From assembly GCA_018816605.1 (NCBI GenBank), contig JAHIVS010000024.1, positions 1 to 24,680 of the forward strand: a stretch of DNA of 24,680 nucleotides, in the 5' to 3' direction. The position numbers and the translations under genes were made by a program. Positions within the stretch are counted from its first letter, which is position 1. Each line of letters opens with the position of its first letter. Positions 15,707-24,279 of this stretch are shown one piece after another. The notes below the pieces were generated by a model. That model made no database searches. It saw only the letters and a program-made list of their open reading frames with translations, and was not told where the DNA came from. Source of the stretch: Pseudomonadota bacterium (GTDB taxonomy: Bacteria; Desulfobacterota; Desulfobacteria; Desulfobacterales; Desulfobacteraceae).

Positions 15707-15866
15707 GTTCAGGTGCTCGTTGTCAGAGCTTGAAAGGGAACCACGTTAAAGTCGTGGGCGAGCCCATCGCTGTAATTGGGGATGAAAGCTGCGATATACC
15801 ACTGACCAATGGTCGGGAAGGTGCAGCCGGTAAGAGGATCCAAAAGTCAGAAGACCTGCCTGGACG
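15707..15866 (+). ncRNA. Cobalamin riboswitch (left copy)
   Basis: The sequence shows the ordered conserved blocks of the B12 riboswitch: TCAGGTGCT (15709-15717), GAAAGGGAACCACG (15732-15745), a GCCCATCGCTGTAATTGGGG B12-box variant (about 15762-15781), GAAAGCTGCGAT, CCACTG, GGGAAGGTGCAG and the closing AGTCAGAAGACCTGCCTGG (15845-15863). The outer strand CAGG pairs with CCTG to close P1. It controls the TonB receptor and the cobN remnant downstream, repressing them when cobalamin is plentiful. Confidence 0.93.
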
Positions 15867-15930
15867 ATGGCCAAAGGACGATGCCTTGGGGACGAAGGTG
15901 TTTCCTGTTATATTCTGAGGATAAAAAGGG

Positions 15931-15972
15931 AAATCCCTGGATTGAAAATTAATTTCGGTCCTGGGATTTTTG
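15931..15972 (+). terminator. Riboswitch-associated intrinsic terminator
   Basis: AAATCCCTGGA (15931-15941) pairs with TCCTGGGATTT (15959-15969) in an 11-bp stem with one mismatch, followed by T-rich sequence. It lies between the cobalamin aptamer and the receptor start, as expected for an expression platform that acts by premature termination. Confidence 0.7.
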
Positions 15973-16012
15973 TATTTCCGGGCCGATCGTAAGATTTTAA
16001 TGGAGATCTGCA

Positions 16013-17995
16013 ATGATGAAATATTTATTCGAACGGTGGATTGTTGTGCTCTTGGCCCTCGGAATGTATACCCTGCCTGCCTGGGGAAAGCAAGCCACTC
16101 CAGATGAAACCAAAAGCCAGGTTTTGGAAACCATGGTGGTAACCCCAGGAAGACTTGGGGAAAAAAAACAAAACCTGACCACCAATATTACAATTTTCAC
16201 ACAAGACGATATCCAGCAATCCTCTGTTCAGGATTTGAGCGATTTGCTGGCCAAGGAAGGCTTTATGATCCGGGAATATCCCAATTCAACCATTTCGGTG
16301 GGGATTCGCGGACTTCGAACACAAACCCATGGCAATGATCTTTCCAGCCATGTATTGATTTTGATCAACGGGCGGCGGGCCGGTACCGGGAACCTGGCAA
16401 AGATTTCCATGGACAATGTTGAGCGCATTGAGCTTATCCGGGGCCCCGGGTCGGTTCAATATGGTGCTTCCGCCATGGGCGGGGTGGTCAATGTCATCAC
16501 CCGGCAAGGGGATGGCAAGCCTTCGGTCTTTGCCGAAACCACCCTGGGAAGCTGGAACTTTAAAGAAGGCACAGCCGGATTTTCCGGTCAGTTCAAGGAT
16601 TTTGATTTTTCCGCAACCGTTTCCAAATCGTCCCAGGATGACTATGACACAGCCAAGGGCCGTCGATATTACAATACCGGCTATGATTCCAAGGAGCGGA
16701 TCAGCTTCAATGCCGGCTGGACCTTTGCACCGGAGAACAGAATCGGTTTTACCTATACCGGGTATGAAGGGGATAAAATCGGCAGTCCGGATTACCTGAC
16801 CAGGAATAACCACGTCAAATACATAGACCATGCCTTAAAAAGTGCAGACCTTGTGTATGACGGCCGGACAACCGACGGATTTTTATTGTGGAACCTGCAG
16901 TATTTCAAGGGAAAAGACAAGTACGAGACCTTTGATCCATCCAGGAAACGTAAACACACCTACCACCGGGAAACGGGCCACCAGGGACTCCAGGCCCAGG
17001 TAACGGCCAAGTGGGCGTTCGCCCATGTAACGGCCGGTGGCGACTGGACCGATTATGCCATCTCCAACACCTATACCAAAGCCGGTGGGGAAAGCACCTA
17101 TGAAAACCCGGCCGGGTTTCTCATGGCAAAAACCATGCTGATGGAAGACAAACTGGTGCTGTCTGCCGGGGGGCGATATGACAAATATGAGGTAACCAGT
17201 GATGACGGCCGGAGCAAAAATAAAACCCATTGGTCTCCAAGTGCGGGGGCCGTCTACAAATTTACCTCACAATTGAGTGTCCGGGCCAATTATGCCCAGG
17301 CTTTCCGGATGCCCACTGCAGACGAACTTTTCATGTACGATGACTACAGCGCCTTTGGATTTGGTATCTGGTCGGGAAATCCTGATCTGAATCCTGAAAA
17401 GAGTAAAACCTATGAGATCGGCATGGATTACAATCGAGGCGGCCTGAAAAGCGGCATCACCTATTTTCATACCAAATTTGACGACAAAATTTCCTATGCC
17501 TATGCTACGGCCAGCGGGATTACCCAATATAAAAATATCAAAGGCGCCACCATTTCAGGAGTGGAAGCCGCCCTTGACTGGGATATCGGAAGCCTGTTCG
17601 GATGGCCCTGTGAATTTTCTCCCTATGTGTCTTTTACCGCCTTAACCGAATATGCGGACGAATCAACGGGCAAAGATCTTCAATACACCCCGGAGTGGAC
17701 CGCCTCTTATGGTCTGCGGTTTTCCCAGGCCGACCTTGGGTTTTCTTCCCGTTTGAATTTTTCATATATCGGCGAACAGGAGATTATCGACTATGAAAAA
17801 ACAGGCGCCACAAGTCTTGAAAGCCACACCGTGGCCGACCTGGTGATCTCCAAACACCTCTTCTCCTTTGAAAAATACGGGAACATAAATTTAAATGCTG
17901 AAATAACAAATCTTTTTAATGCGTCCTATGCCGTGGTTCAAGGGTATCCCATGCCGGGACGCAGCTTTTATGCCGGCCTGAAATATACCTTTTAA
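16013..17995 (+). CDS. TonB-dependent corrinoid receptor (BtuB-like)
   Basis: This 660-residue outer-membrane protein has a signal peptide (1-25), a TonB box-like LETMVVTPGR (about 40-49), and a plug domain containing VGIRGLRTQTHGNDLSSHVL and ILINGRRAG, then IELIRGPGSVQYGASAMGGV. A 22-strand-type barrel ends in the canonical terminal Phe (KYTF). It is complete. GGAG precedes ATGATG at 16013/16016. The cobalamin riboswitch upstream and the cobN-like remnant and BtuFCD genes nearby indicate uptake of cobalamin, cobinamide or cobalt; the ligand cannot be fixed from sequence. It is the only intact receptor left in the window, since a second one at 18505-19186 is broken. Confidence 0.92.
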   Translation: MMKYLFERWIVVLLALGMYTLPAWGKQATPDETKSQVLETMVVTPGRLGEKKQNLTTNITIFTQDDIQQSSVQDLSDLLAKEGFMIREYPNSTISVGIRGLRTQTHGNDLSSHVLILINGRRAGTGNLAKISMDNVERIELIRGPGSVQYGASAMGGVVNVITRQGDGKPSVFAETTLGSWNFKEGTAGFSGQFKDFDFSATVSKSSQDDYDTAKGRRYYNTGYDSKERISFNAGWTFAPENRIGFTYTGYEGDKIGSPDYLTRNNHVKYIDHALKSADLVYDGRTTDGFLLWNLQYFKGKDKYETFDPSRKRKHTYHRETGHQGLQAQVTAKWAFAHVTAGGDWTDYAISNTYTKAGGESTYENPAGFLMAKTMLMEDKLVLSAGGRYDKYEVTSDDGRSKNKTHWSPSAGAVYKFTSQLSVRANYAQAFRMPTADELFMYDDYSAFGFGIWSGNPDLNPEKSKTYEIGMDYNRGGLKSGITYFHTKFDDKISYAYATASGITQYKNIKGATISGVEAALDWDIGSLFGWPCEFSPYVSFTALTEYADESTGKDLQYTPEWTASYGLRFSQADLGFSSRLNFSYIGEQEIIDYEKTGATSLESHTVADLVISKHLFSFEKYGNINLNAEITNLFNASYAVVQGYPMPGRSFYAGLKYTF

Positions 17996-18009
17996 GGAGA
18001 AAAAATACG

Positions 18010-18579
18010 ATGAACGCCTTTATCCACTGTTTGAAACACGCCTATCTTCTATTGCTGGCTGTCCTATTTACCCTGGCTGCCCTGCCGGTTGAGGCCCGGG
18101 AAAAAATAACCCTTACCCTTCTTTCAGGATCCGGTTCTTCCCATGCCATCAGCCAGACCCTGTCCGATCTTGCCCAAACTCCTGAGATCCTAAAGTCGGC
18201 GGAACTTTATTATTTTACCGAAGAGGATCTGGCCAAGGGGTCCATTGACCAACGGGTGATCGACCGGTCCAGGGTGATCATTTTAGATGATATGCACAAG
18301 ACCCTGGTTGAATTTGCCACGGCCCATGCCAACTTTAAAACAACAAAGGTGTTCGGCCTTTCCCCAACAGACACCCCTCAAATAATATCCGATCCCAAGG
18401 TCAAGGCATATGCCAGGCCCCTCACCCAGAAAACCATATCCAACCTCATCTGTTTTCTGCTGAACCGTGAGGCAGGTATCGACATTGCCTGGGAGCCCCC
18501 CCGGGCCGTGAGTTCAAGTCTTGTGTCGGTGGAAAATTTTGTCTTGAGGGTCAGCTTCAGGGTGTGTTCCGGGGCATAG
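18010..18579 (+). pseudogene. cobN: Truncated periplasmic CobN-like gene
   Basis: AAGGAG precedes the ATG, 14 bases after the receptor stop. The 189-residue frame starts with a signal peptide (1-30, ending PVEARE) and then resembles the N-terminus of the periplasmic CobN/magnesium-chelatase-like proteins found beside B12-regulated receptors. The match runs to about residue 165 (ICFLLNREAGIDIAWEPPR). Intact members exceed 1,000 residues, so more than 80% is missing. From about 18505 the frame reads antisense through the broken TonB receptor and stops at 18579. The short product would be secreted but almost certainly has no chelatase function. Confidence 0.75.
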
Positions 18580-19186
18580 CTCAATTCTTTGCCATGGAGC
18601 CGTGGCTGGGCTGGTACAATTGCCCGAAGGAAGGGATATTCTCGGAATATCCGGCATTGGCTTTTATCAGGGAGGTTTGGCGTATTTCATAGCTGAGCCC
18701 GCCATTGGCGCCGGGGGAAAAATAAAAATCGCTGGTATAGTCGGACCTGAGGCCTGCGGTCAGAATAAAGGGGGAAAACCGTGCCGTATAGACCCCGTCA
18801 AGGGATGCCAGAGCCCGCTCGTGATCTCCCGAAAGGGTGTGGTCCACCTGGCTGTGTTCCAGGAGGGTGCCGAAACGAAGCTCGTTTGCATCCCCCGTGC
18901 CGCTGTAAAAAAGATTGCTGCCAATCCCTCAAAAGTAAACCCCCTGGGGAGTTTGGGATGGGGTCGTCTGCCCATTTGCATCGGGCGTTATCCGGCCGGA
19001 TTCGGTTTCAATGTCAATGGGAATGCTGCCCAGGTCCACCCCACCGTATTGCGGGGTGCCCATGGGCCTGCCATCCACAAGAATCAGGACAGAACCGGAC
19101 CCGCCGCCGCCCCGGATGGAAATCCGGCTGGAAAGTCCGTTGGATCCGGGCTTCACATCCATCCCGGCCATGCTGAGATGATCAAT
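18505..19186 (-). pseudogene. Decayed TonB-dependent receptor, last position of the btu operon
   Basis: Three receptor segments remain. A plug piece (from 19171) reads MAGMDVKPGSNGLSSRISIR, GSGSVLILVDGRPMGTPQYG and VDLGSIPIDI. A barrel piece (18928-18597) includes LTAGLRSDYTSDFYFSPGAN and YSENIPSFGQLYQPSHGS. A last barrel strand in another frame (18584-18510) reads LSYAPEHTLKLTLKTKFS. Damage includes loss of the signal peptide, an internal deletion after SIPIDI, an in-frame TGA at 18929-18931, a frameshift near 18590 and loss of the C-terminus. It directly follows btuD; a possible old start at 19212 (MNPQLMADKLIIS, AGGAAGG upstream) is out of frame. It abuts the cobN remnant tail to tail. Confidence 0.8.
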
Positions 19187-20041
19187 TTATCTGCCATTAA
19201 TTGAGGGTTCATGGCGTTTACCTTCCTGTGCATGGGAATTGATTAAAAACACCCAGGGTTTTTGGGATATGGGGTTGGGTCTGACCTCAACACCTGTTTG
19301 ATACACCGCCTGGATGGAATCCTTTGTCAACACCTGTTCCGGGGTGCCGGCCTTAAAAATTCGGCCGTTATGCCTGTCCAGGAGCACCAGACGGTCGGAA
19401 TACTCGGCGGCCAGGTTCAGGTCATGGAGCACCATGAGAATGGTCAGGGACAATTGACGTTTCAGGGTGTTGACAAGGTTGAGGACCCGGACCTGGTGGG
19501 TAATATCCAGGTGGGCCGTGGGTTCATCCAGAACCAGCAGGGTCGGTTCCTGGGTCAATGCCCTTGCAATGGCCGCCAGTTGCCGTTCTCCTCCGCTGAT
19601 TTCATTGATTCTGGCCTCTGCAAGGTCTGCAACCCCGGTCAGTTCCATGTAGCGTTGAGCAATAGCCAGATCTTTCTGGCTTTCAAAAAACTGGTACCGC
19701 TCAAAAAAGGGCAGCCGGCCCAGGAGCACATAATCTTTGACCGTCATGGCTGCAGGATCAATGGTTTGCATCACCACGGCCAGGTGACGGGCCAGGGCTT
19801 TGTTGGAAAGGGTGTTCACCTCCTGGCCCAGGATTCGGATACTGCCGGTCCGGGGCACAACGCTTGTTAAAATCGTTTTGATCAGGGTGGTTTTACCGCA
19901 GCCGTTGGGCCCGATGATTGAGACAAATTCACCGGGAAAAACGGAAAAACAGATATCTTTGAGGATGATCTTCTGCTTGTAAGAAAAATTTAAGTTTTGG
20001 ATCTCCAGCACCGGCTTTTTTTTCTCCAATTCGATCTTCAC
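19187..20041 (-). CDS. btuD: Corrinoid ABC transporter ATP-binding protein (BtuD/FecE-like)
   Basis: The best start is the GTG at 20041, which overlaps the permease stop (GTGA) with AGGTGA upstream; the open frame upstream to 20158 lies inside the permease. The 284-residue product has Walker A GPNGCGKTT, a Q-loop, signature ISGGERQLAAIARAL, Walker B LLVLDEPTAHLD and an H-loop (VLHD). It is the FecE/BtuD/HmuV type that powers import of B12, heme or siderophores. With BtuC and BtuF upstream it forms a complete importer. The C-terminal tail (SHAQEGKRHEPSINGR) may have been altered by the rearrangement just downstream, because the receptor remnant continues in the same frame after the TAA. Confidence 0.92.
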   Translation of the reverse strand: MKIELEKKKPVLEIQNLNFSYKQKIILKDICFSVFPGEFVSIIGPNGCGKTTLIKTILTSVVPRTGSIRILGQEVNTLSNKALARHLAVVMQTIDPAAMTVKDYVLLGRLPFFERYQFFESQKDLAIAQRYMELTGVADLAEARINEISGGERQLAAIARALTQEPTLLVLDEPTAHLDITHQVRVLNLVNTLKRQLSLTILMVLHDLNLAAEYSDRLVLLDRHNGRIFKAGTPEQVLTKDSIQAVYQTGVEVRPNPISQKPWVFLINSHAQEGKRHEPSINGR

Positions 20042-21045
20042 AGAGTCACCTGCTTTCTGGAAAGGGCCCAGATAAACATCACCCCGCCGATGATCCCGGT
20101 GATCACCCCCACGGGAAGTTCCAGGGGGGCGATGATCACCCGGGCAATCACATCGCACAACGTGAGAAAGGCGGCCCCTGAAAGAAACGAGGCCGCCAGC
20201 AGAATCCTGTGGTCCGGGCCTGTGATCATGCGGACAAAATGGGGAACAATGAGCCCCACAAACATGATGATACCGGCCACGGCCACGCTCAGGCCCGTTA
20301 AAAAGGAGGCGGTGATAAACAAAATTTTTTTGGTCCTCGGGGTGTTGATTCCTAAATTGCCCGCTTCTTCATCCCCCAACGCCAGGGCGTTCAGATCCAT
20401 GCAGAAAAAATAGGAGACAAACAGGCCGACAATGGACCCGGCACAGCAAATACCGATCAGGGTGGTATCGGGTTCATCCAAAGATCCCATGATCCAGAGA
20501 ACAATGCTCTGGAGGTCGTCGGTTCTGGACAGAGCCATGAGCAGCATCACCAGTGAAGACGCGACATAGGAGATCATCACCCCGGTTAACAGCATCCGGT
20601 TGGACCGGACATTCTGGTGGTTCCGGTTCAGGTGGTAAACCAGGAAAATCACCAGACTGGCCCCGATAAACCCGGACAGAGGATAGGCAATGATCCCGAT
20701 GACGGCATAAAACTGGCAGAGGATATTGACACAAACCCCCAGGGAGGCCCCGCCGGAAATACCCAGAGTGTAGGGTTCCACCAATGGATTTCTGAACATA
20801 CCCTGGAGAAGGGTACCGGCAAGGCTCAGAGCGCCGCCGATGCCCATTCCCAGCAAAATTCTGGGCAGCCGGATCCCCATGAGAATACTGTATCCTGCCG
20901 TCTCCTTTCCCCCCATCAGAATGCCGGGAATTTTGTTTAGAGGAATACCGGCACTACCGGTGCACAGGGCTAGAAGCCCCACTGCCGCCACAAGGGCTGA
21001 AAGTCCCAAAAGGACCATTCCCCATTTTTTGACCCGATAGTTCAT
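20038..21045 (-). CDS. btuC: Corrinoid ABC transporter permease (BtuC/FecCD family)
   Basis: The start at 21045 (MNYRVKKWG) is chosen over the in-frame ATG at 21057 because GGGGGA lies just before it and it forms an ATGA overlap with the upstream btuF stop. The 335-residue protein has about ten transmembrane helices and the FecCD hallmarks GIRLPRILLGMGIGGALSLAG, LVEPYTLGISGGASLG and VGLIVPHFVRMITGPDHR, the last being the cytoplasmic coupling region that contacts the ATPase. It works with the BtuF-type proteins and BtuD to import corrinoids across the inner membrane. It is complete and of typical length. Confidence 0.93.
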   Translation of the reverse strand: MNYRVKKWGMVLLGLSALVAAVGLLALCTGSAGIPLNKIPGILMGGKETAGYSILMGIRLPRILLGMGIGGALSLAGTLLQGMFRNPLVEPYTLGISGGASLGVCVNILCQFYAVIGIIAYPLSGFIGASLVIFLVYHLNRNHQNVRSNRMLLTGVMISYVASSLVMLLMALSRTDDLQSIVLWIMGSLDEPDTTLIGICCAGSIVGLFVSYFFCMDLNALALGDEEAGNLGINTPRTKKILFITASFLTGLSVAVAGIIMFVGLIVPHFVRMITGPDHRILLAASFLSGAAFLTLCDVIARVIIAPLELPVGVITGIIGGVMFIWALSRKQVTL

Positions 21046-21923
21046 TGAATCCCCCATGGGATCTGGGGATGAAGCAGGGGTAACACCGCCCCCAGGCCCT
21101 CAACAAAAGTATCAGGGGTGGGACTGCAGATCATTTCAGGGTCCAGTACATAAACCCGGTTTTTCTTCACCGCATCAATACTCTTAAAAGCCATCCATTT
21201 TTTTCGTTCAAGTTCCCCGGCGCGTTTGGAACTTCCCATGGTGGCAATGAGAATAACATCGGGATTTTCCCGGATCACCTTTTCCCTGCTGTAAATACCT
21301 GAAGATTCATTTTCTGCAATGTTGATCCCCCCGCCATACCGGATGTATTCATTGATAAACATCTCTCGGTTGGCAGAATGAAGGGGTTTGAGCCCGATCT
21401 GCAAAAAAACCTTGGGCTTGGCAAGGTTCCTTGTCCGTTCAAGAATTTGGTTGGCCTGTTTTTGAGCCCTGTCCACAATGATTCGGGCAGCCGGTTCCTG
21501 TCCCAATGTTCTTCCGATCATGAGGGTCATTTCGCACATCTGTTCAAAGGTTTTCGGATTTGGGGCCCGAAGGATGGGGATGGATTGCCCTTCTAAGGTT
21601 TTGAGCTGTTTTTCCCGGGACAGGGCACTGGCAATCACCAGATCCGGTTGCAGGCGGATAATTTTTTCAACATTCATCTGGGTGACCGACCCGATTTTTT
21701 CTTTGAATTGTGCCGCTTTTGGGGTGTTGCAATAGGTGGTATCGGCAATCAGCTTTCCTTCGGCCCCCACAAGATAGATGGTCTCGGTGATAATGGGGGA
21801 AAGAGAGATCACCCGATGGACGGCCGGGGTTGCCGAAACTTGAGCCCCCATCGAAGCGAGTACAACAACCAGCAGGCGTATTATCCTGTTCAGGGCACAC
21901 CTGTTCAGGGTCCGTTTATTCAT
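21042..21923 (-). CDS. btuF: Periplasmic corrinoid-binding protein (BtuF-like)
   Basis: This 293-residue protein begins with a signal peptide (about 1-33, ending VSATPA), then the class III substrate-binding fold: VHRVISLSPIITETIYLVGA (35-54), TTYCNTP, an LQPDLVIAS segment before the long bridging helix, and a C-terminal lobe with NPDVILIATMG. It should deliver cobalamin or a precursor to BtuC. AGGTGA lies within the last codons of the upstream gene, which it overlaps by 8 bases, and its stop overlaps btuC at ATGA. It is the second BtuF-type domain of the operon; the first is in the upstream fusion, and both presumably dock to the same permease. Confidence 0.88.
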   Translation of the reverse strand: MNKRTLNRCALNRIIRLLVVVLASMGAQVSATPAVHRVISLSPIITETIYLVGAEGKLIADTTYCNTPKAAQFKEKIGSVTQMNVEKIIRLQPDLVIASALSREKQLKTLEGQSIPILRAPNPKTFEQMCEMTLMIGRTLGQEPAARIIVDRAQKQANQILERTRNLAKPKVFLQIGLKPLHSANREMFINEYIRYGGGINIAENESSGIYSREKVIRENPDVILIATMGSSKRAGELERKKWMAFKSIDAVKKNRVYVLDPEMICSPTPDTFVEGLGAVLPLLHPQIPWGIQ

Positions 21924-23952
21924 GGGTCACCTGTTCCAGGGCACCGGTAAAAATGGTGTTCAGGGCTATTTTAAGAACCCGGGGTATTTGCGGGTCCTGA
22001 ATGAACTCCTGGATTTTTTTCACCTCCTGTCCGGCAATCTGTGAGGCAATGGTTCGGCACCATTGATGATAAAAACTTAAATCCCGGATCAACCCCTGTT
22101 CGTAAGCATCACTCAGGGCAAGGGCGGATTCTAAAAATGCGGCATATTTTTTCTCAAGCACCAGGTGCTCCACAATGCTGGCAAACTTATTTTTTGTGAT
22201 ACCCTTCTGAAGCATACAATCGCAGGTTACACCGGTTGCAAGGCTGTACAAGGAGATTTTTCTTTCCTTGAGACGCTGGAAAATATGACGGTTGGAAGTG
22301 ATTTTGTTCTGCTTCAGAATTGCCTCGTTCACCCCGGCATAGACCGCTTTTCCAATGAGCTCCCCCATTTTTGAATGACCCCCGGCATTTTCGATGGCTC
22401 TTCCCTCTCCCTGCACCACCAGAATGTTATCGGTTCCCGTTCCCGTGGCCTGATTTACCAGGGGGGTATAGGAACTTCTGATGTCCATGTCCGCGAGGGC
22501 TGCACTCTTGGCTTCCGTGGCCGCAATAATGGCCCGGGTCATGGCCCGTCTGGACAATTTCATGTTGGTCAGAAGAATAATGTTGATGGTGCCGGGTTCG
22601 TAGAACTGCCCCTCATCCTTTGACATGCGAACCGCATTGGACAGAACCCCGGCCGTGATAAGCGCCGTCACCTTCATTTCTTTGAAGGTCTTTTGAGTCA
22701 CACTCATGTTGTCCATGTCTGCACCGGTCATTAAAAAAGAGGTGGTCTGTTTTTCTTTGCCATTGGCCCTTAAAATTCGGGTGCGGATATCATCAATCCC
22801 AAGAACATGTCCCGGCCCCCAGGTGGGAGGGGGTGAATAGTGATTGCCCACAGTCAAAATATTGTCCCGCTGACCTTCAAGGGTGGACACAATGGTCTGG
22901 GGCCGTTTGAAATCCACCACCAGGGTCTTGTTGGCAAAATCATAAATATCGCAAGAGTTGATCACAGCCGACTGAACATACTCCAGATCCAGACGGATGG
23001 GGCGTGACCGGGTGATCTTGTTCGGCAGAATTTCATTGGCCGGATCTGCAAACTGGTCGGTATAAATCATGGAAGAAAGCCAGGAGACAAAATAGCCTGA
23101 ATGGGTGGATGCCCTGCAGGTGAGTTCACAGGGGAAATAATAGATCTGATTATTTTTTACGGCATCCACCTCTTTCCATTCCGGTTGTGAAAAAAAGGCC
23201 TCTGCCGCCTGCCGGTCATTGCCGCAGCCATAGATCACCTGGGGATTAAAGGCGATCCACTCCTGCTGGCTCACCTCGATCACGCTGCCCTCTTTTCCAA
23301 AGTCCGGCGGAATACCGCCGGACAAACGAATTAACTCATTTTGGAAAGAGGTATTCCCCGGGGTCATGATTTTGTCACGGCCCATGAGACGGATCACCCG
23401 TTTTCGCTTGTTGGGGACGGCCCGGGCCAGTTTTTTTTGGATGTGCGCTATTTCCAGACGGTTTTTTTTGACCACCTGCCGGGCCTGAGCCTCCCGGTCA
23501 AATATTTTTCCCAGGGTCAGAATATTTTCATGGGATGTCTCAATGCTTTGGGTTTCATAAACAAAGAGGGGGATGCCACTTTCTTTTAAATCTTCCATGA
23601 TCTGCTTGTGAAAAGGGGCCAGGATAATCAAATCCGGCTGGAGTTCTTTTATTCGTTCAACCGAGGGCATGAAAAATCCACCCACAACTATTTTGTCTGC
23701 TGCTCCTTCCAGGGTGGCATCGTGATAGGTCAGGCCGATAATGGTTTTTTCTGCCCCGATTTCAAACAAAATTTCACTGGCACTTGGCACCAGACAGACC
23801 ACCTTTGTGGGCGGAGCTCCAAGCCCCAGATCATTGTTTAAGGAATCTTTTACCCCATTGGAGGAGGCAAAGCAGGTGATGGCGTACAGCCAGACAAACC
23901 CCAGACAGAAGGCCGGAAAAATGATCCTGCCCCTATTTTTTTTTGTTTTCAC
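21916..23952 (-). CDS. Secreted BtuF-CbiZ fusion: corrinoid-binding protein with adenosylcobinamide amidohydrolase domain
   Basis: The start is GTG at 23952 with GGGA 8 bases upstream. The 678-residue product has a signal peptide (1-30), a BtuF-like binding domain (about 48-300; VVCLVPSASEILFEIGAEKT, then LQPDLIILAPF) and a CbiZ domain (about 330-555). CbiZ landmarks are ALITAGVLSNAVRMSKDEG, PGTINIILLTNMKLSRRAM, IAATEAKSAALADMD and QATGTGTDNILVVQG. CbiZ hydrolyses the amide bond joining the aminopropanol/nucleotide loop to adenosylcobyric acid, allowing pseudocobalamin or cobinamide remodelling. A C-terminal 120-residue part (about 556-678) is helical and unassigned. The signal peptide implies that cleavage occurs in the periplasm during capture, unlike the cytosolic CbiZ studied elsewhere. 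Confidence 0.88.
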   Translation of the reverse strand: MKTKKNRGRIIFPAFCLGFVWLYAITCFASSNGVKDSLNNDLGLGAPPTKVVCLVPSASEILFEIGAEKTIIGLTYHDATLEGAADKIVVGGFFMPSVERIKELQPDLIILAPFHKQIMEDLKESGIPLFVYETQSIETSHENILTLGKIFDREAQARQVVKKNRLEIAHIQKKLARAVPNKRKRVIRLMGRDKIMTPGNTSFQNELIRLSGGIPPDFGKEGSVIEVSQQEWIAFNPQVIYGCGNDRQAAEAFFSQPEWKEVDAVKNNQIYYFPCELTCRASTHSGYFVSWLSSMIYTDQFADPANEILPNKITRSRPIRLDLEYVQSAVINSCDIYDFANKTLVVDFKRPQTIVSTLEGQRDNILTVGNHYSPPPTWGPGHVLGIDDIRTRILRANGKEKQTTSFLMTGADMDNMSVTQKTFKEMKVTALITAGVLSNAVRMSKDEGQFYEPGTINIILLTNMKLSRRAMTRAIIAATEAKSAALADMDIRSSYTPLVNQATGTGTDNILVVQGEGRAIENAGGHSKMGELIGKAVYAGVNEAILKQNKITSNRHIFQRLKERKISLYSLATGVTCDCMLQKGITKNKFASIVEHLVLEKKYAAFLESALALSDAYEQGLIRDLSFYHQWCRTIASQIAGQEVKKIQEFIQDPQIPRVLKIALNTIFTGALEQVTHE

Positions 23953-23979
23953 ATTCAGTTCCCAATTTGTTTAAGGTGA

Positions 23980-24279
23980 TTAATCGGCCATCTCAAATTC
24001 CGGTGTCTTTTTATCTCCGTCCGGGTGATGTGGGGTTCGATATAATTTCATATCTCGTCCAAATTCATAATCCGGCAGGCGCCCAAACCCCTGGGGATGA
24101 TTTTCTGTCCGGTAGATACGGCCATCATTTCCCAGGTCATAGTCTGGCTGATCGCTATGGCCCCTGGGGTGGAAGACGGTTCTGAAAAATTTTCCTTCCC
24201 GAACCAAATAGACGGGTTCTTTATCGTTCACTAATGTTGGGGTGGATACCTTAAAGATCTTGAGCTGATGTTGTTTCAT
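23980..24279 (-). CDS. Small cytosolic protein with three 24-residue repeats, first gene of the B12-controlled operon
   Basis: The start at 24279 is set by GGAGG six bases upstream; the longer frame from 24342 has no ribosome site. The 99-residue product has three tandem repeats (29-52, 53-76, 77-99) with the pattern [FY]-R-T-x2-H-P-x-G-x4-7-P-[DE]-[YF], e.g. FFRTVFHPRG, IYRTENHPQG and LYRTPHHPDG. The N-terminus (LKIFKV) may be a worn first copy. It has no signal peptide or membrane segment and no Cys. I do not recognise the family. It is the first gene after the cobalamin riboswitch and 27 bases before the BtuF-CbiZ gene, so it should be expressed only when B12 is scarce. The conserved HP pairs might bind cobalt or corrinoid, or the repeats might form a small beta-rich scaffold (inference). 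Confidence 0.8.
   Translation of the reverse strand: MKQHQLKIFKVSTPTLVNDKEPVYLVREGKFFRTVFHPRGHSDQPDYDLGNDGRIYRTENHPQGFGRLPDYEFGRDMKLYRTPHHPDGDKKTPEFEMAD

Noticed and set aside
15682..15918. Open frame of 78 codons before the TonB receptor
   Set aside because: It lies across the cobalamin riboswitch, whose conserved blocks explain the sequence; no ribosome site or family match.
18929..18931. In-frame TGA read as selenocysteine in the receptor
   Set aside because: The gene also has an internal deletion, a frameshift and missing ends, and TonB receptors are not known selenoproteins; a nonsense mutation is the simpler reading.
18602..19204. 200-codon plus-strand open frame between the cobN remnant and btuD
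   Set aside because: It is antisense to the receptor remnant, which has recognisable TonB plug and barrel segments on the minus strand.
20042..20158. Upstream extension of btuD from 20158
   Set aside because: It reads through the end of btuC in another frame; the GTG at 20041 has AGGTGA and the GTGA overlap typical of this operon type.
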